Assembly (NCBI GenBank): GCA_023431285.1
Contig: JAEYXN010000095.1
Location: 1-6,076, forward strand
DNA: 6,076 nt
Direction of reading: 5' to 3'
From: Bacteroidota bacterium
GTDB taxonomy: Bacteria; Bacteroidota; Bacteroidia; Cytophagales; Cyclobacteriaceae
This document shows positions 1 through 5,637 of the stretch, piece by piece. Position 1 is the first letter of the stretch. The number at the start of each line of letters is the position of its first letter. The notes beneath the pieces were generated by a model, which saw nothing but the letters and a program-made list of their open reading frames with translations, was not told where the DNA came from and searched no databases. Made by a program: the position numbers and the translations under genes.

Positions 1-121
1 CGGTAAATCCTTTGTGATTTCTCAAATGCTTTTGAAGGCGTTCTTCGAGTTTGACTGAAGTGTGACCAATGTAAAATTGGTCCAGCGAAGCTGAGTATAA
101 AATGTACATGTGGAATAACAT
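1..121 (-). CDS. GIY-YIG nuclease family protein, N-terminal part (gene runs off the left edge)
   Basis: This is the first 40 residues of a gene reading leftward and cut by the window edge. It starts MLFHMYILYS and continues with QFYIGHT, which are the paired YIL and YIG strands that define the GIY-YIG nuclease fold. The conserved arginine (R28) sits in the following helix, LEERLQKHL. Small single-domain proteins of this kind are usually about 80-100 residues; their cellular role is poorly known, and relatives include the UvrC N-terminal domain and some homing endonucleases. I chose the ATG at 121-119 because family members usually have a few residues before the YIL strand; the in-frame ATG at 109-107 is the alternative. 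No Shine-Dalgarno sequence is visible. The upstream sequence is instead the tRNA-Val terminator hairpin, whose stem ends 10 bases from the start codon. Expression may therefore depend on read-through from the tRNA. Confidence 0.85.
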   Translation of the reverse strand, partial: MLFHMYILYSASLDQFYIGHTSVKLEERLQKHLRNHKGFT

Positions 122-124
122 ACA

Positions 125-147
125 ACGAAAACGGCCCTTACGGGCCG
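125..147 (-). terminator. Rho-independent terminator after tRNA-Val
   Basis: A perfect 6-bp GC stem (CGGCCC at 132-137 with GGGCCG at 142-147) closes a 4-base loop. Read on the minus strand it is followed by TTTTCG. It lies 6 bases beyond the tRNA 3' end, which is the expected place for a tRNA terminator. The T run is short. The + strand side also has CTTTT after the stem, so it could work weakly in both directions. Confidence 0.75.
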
Positions 148-153
148 CTTTTG

Positions 154-228
154 TGGGAGTTGAGGGATTCGAACCCCCGACCCTCTGCTTGTAAGGCAGA
201 TGCTCTGAACCAGCTGAGCTAAACTCCC
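154..228 (-). tRNA. tRNA-Val (anticodon TAC)
   Basis: This is a complete 75-nucleotide cloverleaf. The acceptor stem pairs GGGAGTT with AACTCCC, followed by discriminator A. The D arm is GCTC/GAGC around a loop with the conserved GG. The anticodon stem TCTGC/GCAGA encloses loop CTTACAA with anticodon TAC (191-193), reading GUA valine codons. The variable loop has 5 bases, and the T arm is GGGGG/CCCTC with loop TTCGAAT, including one G-T wobble. The 3' CCA is not encoded, so it must be added after transcription. The 5' 30 nucleotides are repeated upstream in a tandem array, which makes this the only copy with a 3' half. A hairpin terminator follows directly, and the likely promoter is about 200 bases upstream, beyond the array. 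Confidence 0.97.
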
Positions 229-262
229 ATTATCTTTTCTCTTCGTCTCGTCGATCCGGCCC

Positions 263-280
263 TCCCGCGTCTGCGCGGGA
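263..280. repeat. Perfect hairpin in repeat unit 1
   Basis: TCCCGCG (263-269) pairs with CGCGGGA (274-280) around a 4-base loop, giving a 7-bp stem that is almost all G-C. On the minus strand it directly follows a tRNA 5' half (nucleotides 1-28 at 308-281), occupying the place of the anticodon arm. No T run follows it in either direction, so it is not a typical terminator. Confidence 0.9.
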
Positions 281-308
281 TGCTCTGAACCAGCTGAGCT
301 AAACTCCC
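279..308 (-). pseudogene. tRNA-Val 5' half, middle copy
   Basis: These 30 nucleotides are identical to the first 30 of the intact tRNA-Val. They include the acceptor 5' strand GGGAGTT, the TA linker, the full D arm and two bases of the anticodon stem. The next bases are the GC hairpin instead of an anticodon arm. With no T arm or acceptor 3' strand it cannot be a tRNA by itself. It is likely transcribed as part of the tRNA-Val precursor. Confidence 0.9.
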
Positions 309-342
309 ATTATCTTTTCTCTTCGTCTCGTCAGTCCGGCCC

Positions 343-360
343 TCCCGCGTCTGCGCGGGA
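343..360. repeat. Perfect hairpin in repeat unit 2
   Basis: This is the same hairpin as at 263-280, identical in sequence: a 7-bp stem of 343-349 with 354-360 and a TCTG/CAGA loop. It follows the most promoter-proximal tRNA half (388-361 on the minus strand). The two hairpins are unchanged while the neighbouring spacer and D loop carry differences. Confidence 0.9.
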
Positions 361-388
361 TGCTCTGAAGCAGCTGAGCTAAACTCCC
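359..388 (-). pseudogene. tRNA-Val 5' half, promoter-proximal copy
   Basis: This copy matches the intact tRNA at 29 of 30 positions. The change at 370 turns the conserved D-loop GG into GC (position 19 of the standard numbering). That would lose the G19-C56 contact between D and T loops in a real tRNA, consistent with no selection for tRNA function. Upstream of its first base the flank differs from the repeat spacer, so this is the outer end of the array. Confidence 0.88.
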
Positions 389-402
389 AATTTTATTCTT
401 TC

Positions 403-426
403 CTGTAACAGATGAGCCAAACTCCT
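403..426 (-). repeat. Diverged fourth tRNA-5'-half-like segment
   Basis: Ungapped alignment to the array copy at 365-388 gives 19 matches in 24, including the GGAGTTT acceptor start and the GCTCA of the D arm on the minus strand. It lies 38 bases from the neighbouring copy, not 80, so it is out of register. It also falls inside a possible stem (407-412 with 426-431). It could be an older remnant of the array or a chance match. Confidence 0.45.
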
Positions 427-440
427 CTGTTTTGGGACTG

Positions 441-471
441 CAAATGTATAAGAGAAATCTTATTGAGCAAA
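441..471 (-). promoter_or_regulatory. Bacteroidota-type promoter for the tRNA-Val precursor
   Basis: Read on the minus strand, TTTG (471-468) is followed by exactly 19 bases and then TACATTTG (448-441). This matches the known primary-sigma consensus of Bacteroidota, TTTG at -33 and TAnnTTTG at -7, in every fixed position. Transcription would begin near 435. The precursor would then carry a leader of roughly 200 bases containing the diverged fragment and both stranded tRNA halves before the mature tRNA begins at 228. A perfect 6-bp dyad (448-453 with 458-463) lies in the spacer. Confidence 0.7.
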
Positions 472-594
472 AAAAGTGTTGCGCAGGGGGAATTTTTTTT
501 TGTTATTGAGCCCGTCCCCCGGTTCTGGCACCATTTTTTGCCATTTTTTTAAGTCTGAAGGCATCTGCGCCCTTGTAAATGAAAAGTTTTGCTG
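472..594. other. Divergent intergenic region before otsAB
   Basis: This gap lies between the tRNA promoter and the trehalose gene. It has a run of nine T (493-501), a possible 6-bp stem (486-491 with 515-520) and a 10-base-period direct repeat of CCATTTTTT (531-550). A weak match to TAnnTTTG with one mismatch lies at 550-557, but no TTTG sits 19-21 bases upstream of it, so I do not call a promoter for otsAB. No strong ribosome binding site precedes the ATG at 595, only an A-rich stretch at 577-585. Confidence 0.5.
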
Positions 595-2832
595 ATGGAA
601 GAACGTTCTGGTAATCGCTTAATTCTTGTTTCTAACCGCCTCCCTTTCCAGCTCGCTGAAAAAGGCGGCAAGGGGACTTTGAAGCAAAGTGACGGAGGCC
701 TCGTTAGCGCCCTCAAAAGTTTTTTCGAGGAAGAATCCAACCGTGACGCTTTCTCGGAGAAGTTGTGGATGGGAAGCGCGGATTTCCCACAAAGTCGCTG
801 GGAAAATTTCGTGAAGAAAAATCAGCTGCGCGAATCGTTCTCGGTGCATCCAATCTTTATTGACTCGAAAGTCTACAATAAATATTACAATGGGTTCTGT
901 AACGCAACCCTTTGGCCTCTCTTCCATTACTTTCCTTCCTATGTAGTGTATGAGCAGGAGTATTTCGAAATGTACGAGGCGGTTAACAAGCAATTTGCAG
1001 AAACCCTTGAGACAATTATTCAACCCGGCGATACGATTTGGATTCACGACTATCAGCTGTTTCTACTGCCGGAATTGATCCGTGAAAAATTTCCGGATGC
1101 TAGAATCGGGTTCTTCCTTCACATTCCGTTTCCGTCTTTTGAAGTGTTCAGGCTTCTCCATCGTCCTTGGAAGGAGAAGATCATTCGGGGATTGCTTGGC
1201 GCAGACCTTATCGGCTTTCATACTCATGAGTACGTCCAGCATTTCTTAAAGACAGTTCGAATGGTGGTCGGCCTCGATCACCAATATCGTGTCATCCCTC
1301 ATGAAGGCAGGCTTGTAAAAGCTGAGCTGTTTCCTCTTGGTGTTGACTATAATTTATTCAATGAAACGTCGCAGTTACCAGAAGTCACCGAACAGAAGAA
1401 TACTATTGTAAGCAACTTCCCGGATAAAAAGATTATTTTCTCTGTTGACCGGCTAGATTATACCAAAGGTGTAACGCATAGGCTATCCGGATTCGAAAGG
1501 TTCTTGCGTGAACATCCGGATTGGCATGAGAAAGTTGTATTTATACTAGTCGTTGTCCCTTCAAGGCAGATCATTTCCAAATACAACGAACGTAGGAAGC
1601 TAATAGAAGAACAGGTCGGACGAATTAATGGCAAATACTCCAGCCTCTCATGGCAGCCGATTATCTACAGATATAATCACCTTGCGTTTCAGGAGCTATC
1701 GGCTCTATATCGCGCCGCCGACGTCGCTTTGATAACGCCCCTTCGTGATGGAATGAACCTTGTGGCAAAAGAGTACATCGCAAGTTGTTCCGAAAAGCAG
1801 GGAGTTCTTATTCTAAGTGAGCTCGCAGGGGCCGCCTCCGAGCTTAGCGAAGCAGTACTGGTGAATCCTCTTGACGAAATTGAGGTTGCAGGCGCAATCC
1901 AGATCGCCCTTACAATGCCGGATGAGGAAAGGACCCAAAAAATTGAAATGATGCAGACTCGTTTGCAGACATATACTGTGCTTGATTGGGTGAATGACTT
2001 TCTCTCTCAGCTGGGAGATATCAAACAACGTCAAAGCAACGAGGAGAAGAAATATCTAACGAAAGAAAATCGAACTGAAATCATTTCGAAATACAGAGAG
2101 GGAAATCATCGACTACTGTTATTGGATTACGATGGCACGCTCGTGGGGTTTGCCAGGAATCCGAAAGACGCAATCCCCGATGTGAAGCTTCATAGCATCC
2201 TGAAGCAACTTGCCGCATTACCTGAAACCGATGTCGCCATTATAAGCGGGCGCGACGCGAAAACTCTGGAACAATGGTTTGGCACTCTTCCTATCTATCT
2301 TATCGCCGAGCACGGTGCCTCTATAAGGCGACCCAATGATTCGTGGGAGGTTGTTGAGAATGTTGACCAGTCCTGGAAACAGCTGGTCCGTCCCACTCTG
2401 GAGATGTTTAGCAAAAGATGTTCTGGCTCGTTCATAGAGGAGAAGAACCATACACTTGCGTGGCATTATCGAAAAGTAGATGTTGAACTTGGATTCCTCC
2501 GTTCGCGCGAGTTACTCGACAATCTTTTTCATTTGGTCAGAAATGTGCAACTGCAGGTGATTGACGGAAATAAGGTCATTGAAGTGAGAGTGACCGGAAT
2601 AGATAAAGGCGCAGCAGCAAAGAAGGTCATGAGTGACCAGCCTTTCGATTTTGTCATGGCGATGGGTGACGACAAAACCGACGAAGACATGTTCCGCGCA
2701 TTATCAGAGAAAGCCGTCACTATAAAGGTAGGCCCTGGGCATTCCCTGGCAAGATACTATATCAAGTCGCACCAGGATGTTATTCGATTCCTGGAAGAAT
2801 TCGCAGAGGATCACGCTGACGTTAGAAATTGA
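595..2832 (+). CDS. Bifunctional trehalose-6-phosphate synthase / trehalose-phosphatase
   Basis: This cytoplasmic fusion of OtsA and OtsB makes trehalose from UDP-glucose and glucose-6-phosphate, then removes the phosphate. It has 745 residues from the ATG at 595. The synthase (about 6-470, GT20) has the N-terminal VSNRLPF, the donor-loop DGGL (33-36), WPLFHYFP, WIHDYQLFLLP, SVDRLDYTKGV with R286 and K291, and the RDGMNLVAKE UDP-binding segment near 384-393. After a charged linker, the phosphatase (about 505-735, HAD fold) has DYDGT (nucleophile D511, acid D513), SGR (551-553), K660 and GDDKTDED (691-698). All catalytic motifs of both halves are intact, so both activities are expected. The length is normal for bacterial fusions. 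The upstream TTG at 589 would add only two residues; ATG is preferred. It stands alone, divergent from the tRNA and 302 bases before the next gene. The fusion could be called otsAB. Confidence 0.96.
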   Translation: MEERSGNRLILVSNRLPFQLAEKGGKGTLKQSDGGLVSALKSFFEEESNRDAFSEKLWMGSADFPQSRWENFVKKNQLRESFSVHPIFIDSKVYNKYYNGFCNATLWPLFHYFPSYVVYEQEYFEMYEAVNKQFAETLETIIQPGDTIWIHDYQLFLLPELIREKFPDARIGFFLHIPFPSFEVFRLLHRPWKEKIIRGLLGADLIGFHTHEYVQHFLKTVRMVVGLDHQYRVIPHEGRLVKAELFPLGVDYNLFNETSQLPEVTEQKNTIVSNFPDKKIIFSVDRLDYTKGVTHRLSGFERFLREHPDWHEKVVFILVVVPSRQIISKYNERRKLIEEQVGRINGKYSSLSWQPIIYRYNHLAFQELSALYRAADVALITPLRDGMNLVAKEYIASCSEKQGVLILSELAGAASELSEAVLVNPLDEIEVAGAIQIALTMPDEERTQKIEMMQTRLQTYTVLDWVNDFLSQLGDIKQRQSNEEKKYLTKENRTEIISKYREGNHRLLLLDYDGTLVGFARNPKDAIPDVKLHSILKQLAALPETDVAIISGRDAKTLEQWFGTLPIYLIAEHGASIRRPNDSWEVVENVDQSWKQLVRPTLEMFSKRCSGSFIEEKNHTLAWHYRKVDVELGFLRSRELLDNLFHLVRNVQLQVIDGNKVIEVRVTGIDKGAAAKKVMSDQPFDFVMAMGDDKTDEDMFRALSEKAVTIKVGPGHSLARYYIKSHQDVIRFLEEFAEDHADVRN

Positions 2833-3134
2833 TAAAACCACACCTTCTCGCTTTCATTTTCAGAATGATCGATGCTCAGGCGAGGAAGAATATTATGAAA
2901 AGAGCTCGCGGAGGGATTAGCGGATCGAATTCCGGCCAACACTCCCATTCGACCGGCCCCGAAAGTCAATATCAATGCTTAAGATCCCTTCCAGTCTTGT
3001 TTTGCCTATTTTTCCGCAGTTGTCGTGAGCAAACGCCATCGTAACGAAACAGGCATCAGGTTTTAATCCCTTTTTCGGAATAAAGAGCTTTTCTTCTCGT
3101 TATACAGTTATCTGATGGTCAAGAGGCTGTATTT
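2833..3134. other. Intergenic region between otsAB and the AsmA-like gene
   Basis: I see no convincing gene here. A 71-codon open frame starts at a TTG at 2829, overlapping the otsAB stop, but its translation has no recognisable motif and no ribosome binding site. A weak imperfect hairpin (TTTAATCC with GGAATAAA, 3062-3084) lacks a T run directly after it. Positions 2932-2959 hold short matches to the tRNA array spacer. AAGAGG at 3121-3126 serves the downstream TTG start. Confidence 0.6.
3121..3126 (+). promoter_or_regulatory. Shine-Dalgarno site supporting a TTG start
   Basis: AAGAGG ends 8 bases before the TTG at 3135. It is the clearest ribosome binding site in the window and helps decide the start of the AsmA-like gene. 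The in-frame stop TAA at 3081 and the lack of any ATG or GTG between it and 3135 point to the same codon. Confidence 0.6.
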
Positions 3135-5633
3135 TTGAGTAATCATTTTTTAACCTTGAATAAGTACCGACGATTTTTCATTTACCTGGGACTGGCCGTC
3201 GCCGTGGTGCTGATATCACTCATCGGATCAGTTCTGCTGTTCAAGGATCGGATCATCCGTCAATTCATCGCCGAAGCAAATAAACACCTGAATACCCCTG
3301 TTAAAGTCGGTGAATTGGACGTCTCAATTCTCCGACACTTCCCCAGACTGTCAATCGTGCTGAACGACGTTTATGTTGAGGATAGTCACCCCGGAAATTA
3401 TCCACTCTTAACCGCAAAACAGCTATCCTTTACGTTGCACCCATACGAAGTCTACAAGGGCGAATACAATATCAAAGGTGTCTATGTAACCGATGGAGAG
3501 GCGAACTTCAAAGTGGATGAAGACGGTGTTACAAACTACCGGATCCTAAAAAGCGAAGAACCCTCAAACAATCAGAGCTCCGTTTCTCTGGAACTTCGTG
3601 ACATCGATTTACGAACGACCCGTTTTCAATACATCGACTTCCGAATGCGGCAGGATCTCGCTTTCACAAGCGAAAAACTTAATGCGTCAGTAAGAACCTC
3701 TAACGACCAATATACAATCGAGGCAAAGGGCGATATCTTTTCAGAAAAAATAAACATCCGGGGAAGCTCGTTTCTTAATGGTAAATCCTTTGATATAGAA
3801 ACCGCTATTCTGTATGATGACAATCGGAAGAAACTTGACATCCATCCTTCGCTGTTGTCAATATCGAAAACGTCATTTAATGTGGCGGGACATTATGAAT
3901 GGAAGGACAAAAGCATCATAGATCTCAATGTGGATGGAAAGGACACAGACATTCAAACAATCCTCTCACTGCTGCCGGAGACTGTCAGTGAGAACATGCG
4001 GAAGTATCGAAGTGAAGGAAACGTTTATTTCAAAGCCAATCTCAAAGGCGAGATCGAAACGCGTTCCAACCCTGCGCTTGCAATCGACTTTGGTTTTGCC
4101 GATGCCACAATTTTCCACCCCGATTACAAGACGAGAATCACAAACGCAAACCTGAAAGGATCATTTAGCTGTAAAGATGTAACTGAGCCTTCTCTCGGAA
4201 GACTGAAACTTGAAGATGTGCGCGGTCGGCTCAACGGAGAGTCGTTCTCAGGCAGCCTTACTCTCGTTGACTTCAATAATCCGGATGTTATTGCCAAATT
4301 TAAAGGGAAGCTTAATGCCCAGTCTGTACTAGGGTTCTATCCGGTAAAAGGTCTCGTTGATGTATCAGGTTCTCTCACCGCAGATATCGCCATGAAAGGT
4401 CGAATATCTCTCTTGAAAAATAGAAGCACTGCTAAACAGGTATCCACCAGTGGTACCATCGACCTTGAAAAAATTTCGTTTAAGTATGGTGAGAAGAAAG
4501 TTCCCGTTGAAAATCTTACAGGTAACCTTCAGTTTAGTAATAACGATCTTGCGCTGAGCAACGTGAGCGGGAAACTTGGTAAATCAGATTATTTACTTAA
4601 TGGTTTTTTCAAGAACATCATCACCTTCATGCTTTTCGATAATCAACCCGTGGGCATCGAGGCAGACCTGAAATCGCGTTATCTGGATGTCGATGAATTG
4701 TTCACTTTTGCATATACTTCAGAAACTTCGTCAAACGACAAATACGATTTCGGAATATCGGATAAAGTCTACCTGAATTTTAACTGTGATGTCGAGCGGT
4801 TGAAGTATAAACGATTTAGAGGAGCTTCTATCCGCGGCGATTTATTGGTAAAAAACAAAGTTGCTGTTTCCCGGAACCTCAAACTACAAACAATGGGAGG
4901 AGATTTGTCTCTCTCAGGAATTGTTGACGCAACTAACCGGAAGGCGATTGATGTTGTTTGCACCAGCAAGCTAAGCCGACTCAAAGCTGATAGCATTTTT
5001 TATGTTTTCGAAAACTTCGACCAGACATTCATCCTCGACAAGCATCTGCGTGGAGACGTTTCGGCGGACGTGCAATTCGAACTTTCGTTGAATGAAAACC
5101 TGCGGCTCTACCCGGAGACACTAACGGCTGATATAGGCGCAATCATCAAGAACGGTGAACTGAACAACTTTGAACCACTCAAGAAGTTGAACAAGTATCT
5201 CGACGATGAGAGCCTTAGTAATCTCCGCTTCTCAGATATTAAGAATGATATTCATATTGAAAATAAAACAGTATACATTCCGCAGATGCTGATCAACAGC
5301 AATGCCACCAGTCTGCGAGTGAGTGGAACACACACCTTCGATCAACGGATCAATTACCGGATCATCACTCCGTTAAGAGGCCGCGGCACTGGGAGAGATG
5401 CCGAATTAACGAAGGCCGTGGATATCGACAGTGAAGGACAGACGAGGTTATTTCTCAAAATCGTCGGAACAACAGATGATTATAAAATAATGTACGATAC
5501 CGAAGCTGTCAGAAATAAGATCTCGTCCGATCTGAAGCGCGAGGTGAAGGAATTGAAGGACGCATTCAAAAAGAAAGAAACTGAAAAGAAAAAAGAGATC
5601 GAACTTCAGGAAGACGAATACTTCGAGTGGTAA
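3135..5633 (+). CDS. AsmA-family envelope protein
   Basis: The predicted protein has 832 residues, one N-terminal membrane segment (about 14-36) and a large, probably periplasmic, beta-rich body. The segment after the helix, with HLNTPVKVGELDVSILRHFP at 51-70 and LNDVYVED at 76-83, is the typical AsmA N-terminal signature. The C-terminal part near residues 690-760, including YRIITPLRGRG, fits the AsmA-like C-terminal domain. The last 40 residues are highly charged, helical-looking and lysine/glutamate-rich, ending EYFEW. AsmA proteins (relatives TamB, YhdP) are linked to outer-membrane assembly and are proposed to bridge lipid between membranes; the role here is inferred from the family. The start is TTG at 3135, supported by AAGAGG upstream. 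The next in-frame ATG is about 170 codons later and would lose the membrane segment. No partner gene is adjacent, and its stop lies 4 bases from a convergent gene. Confidence 0.88.
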   Translation: MSNHFLTLNKYRRFFIYLGLAVAVVLISLIGSVLLFKDRIIRQFIAEANKHLNTPVKVGELDVSILRHFPRLSIVLNDVYVEDSHPGNYPLLTAKQLSFTLHPYEVYKGEYNIKGVYVTDGEANFKVDEDGVTNYRILKSEEPSNNQSSVSLELRDIDLRTTRFQYIDFRMRQDLAFTSEKLNASVRTSNDQYTIEAKGDIFSEKINIRGSSFLNGKSFDIETAILYDDNRKKLDIHPSLLSISKTSFNVAGHYEWKDKSIIDLNVDGKDTDIQTILSLLPETVSENMRKYRSEGNVYFKANLKGEIETRSNPALAIDFGFADATIFHPDYKTRITNANLKGSFSCKDVTEPSLGRLKLEDVRGRLNGESFSGSLTLVDFNNPDVIAKFKGKLNAQSVLGFYPVKGLVDVSGSLTADIAMKGRISLLKNRSTAKQVSTSGTIDLEKISFKYGEKKVPVENLTGNLQFSNNDLALSNVSGKLGKSDYLLNGFFKNIITFMLFDNQPVGIEADLKSRYLDVDELFTFAYTSETSSNDKYDFGISDKVYLNFNCDVERLKYKRFRGASIRGDLLVKNKVAVSRNLKLQTMGGDLSLSGIVDATNRKAIDVVCTSKLSRLKADSIFYVFENFDQTFILDKHLRGDVSADVQFELSLNENLRLYPETLTADIGAIIKNGELNNFEPLKKLNKYLDDESLSNLRFSDIKNDIHIENKTVYIPQMLINSNATSLRVSGTHTFDQRINYRIITPLRGRGTGRDAELTKAVDIDSEGQTRLFLKIVGTTDDYKIMYDTEAVRNKISSDLKREVKELKDAFKKKETEKKKEIELQEDEYFEW

Positions 5634-5637
5634 CTTA

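Larger units (their letters stand above)
199..389 (-). repeat. 80-bp tandem array of tRNA-Val 5' halves
   Basis: There are two full units (199-278 and 279-358) and a partial third (359-389), with an exact period of 80 bases. Units 1 and 2 differ only at 253-254 (GA) against 333-334 (AG), so 78 of 80 bases agree. In minus-strand order each unit has the first 30 tRNA nucleotides (acceptor 5' strand, whole D arm, start of anticodon stem), a 7-bp hairpin, and a purine-rich spacer ending in AAAAGATAAT. The tRNA part of unit 1 belongs to the working gene. The copy at 279-308 is identical to it, and the copy at 359-388 has one substitution at 370. The upstream copies have no T arm and no acceptor 3' strand, so they cannot be working tRNAs. 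Confidence 0.95.

Noticed and set aside
229..262. GATAAT directly before the tRNA as a -10 element, giving the tRNA its own promoter inside each repeat spacer
   Set aside because: It abuts the first tRNA base, so transcription would start inside the tRNA. The nearest -35-like word is only 14 bases upstream and fits poorly. The full promoter at 441-471 is much better.
199..389. CRISPR array
   Set aside because: The whole 80-base period is repeated, so there are no unique spacers between repeats, and the repeated part is a tRNA half. No cas genes are present.
619..1047. 142-codon minus-strand frame inside otsAB
   Set aside because: It lies entirely opposite the synthase domain, whose motifs are continuous, and its translation shows no motif. 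It is a shadow of the real gene.
2829..3044. 71-codon open frame after otsAB
   Set aside because: It has a TTG start overlapping the otsAB stop, no ribosome binding site, an unnatural mix of residues and no family resemblance. It is probably a chance open frame.
3130..3137. TATTTTTG as a -7 promoter element for the AsmA-like gene
   Set aside because: It matches TAnnTTTG but overlaps the TTG start codon, and no TTTG lies 19-21 bases upstream. Using it would remove the start supported by the AAGAGG site.
2..3792. A 13-base word shared by 2-14 and 3780-3792
   Set aside because: It lies within two unrelated coding regions, in codons read on opposite strands, with no extension on either side. 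It is a coincidence.
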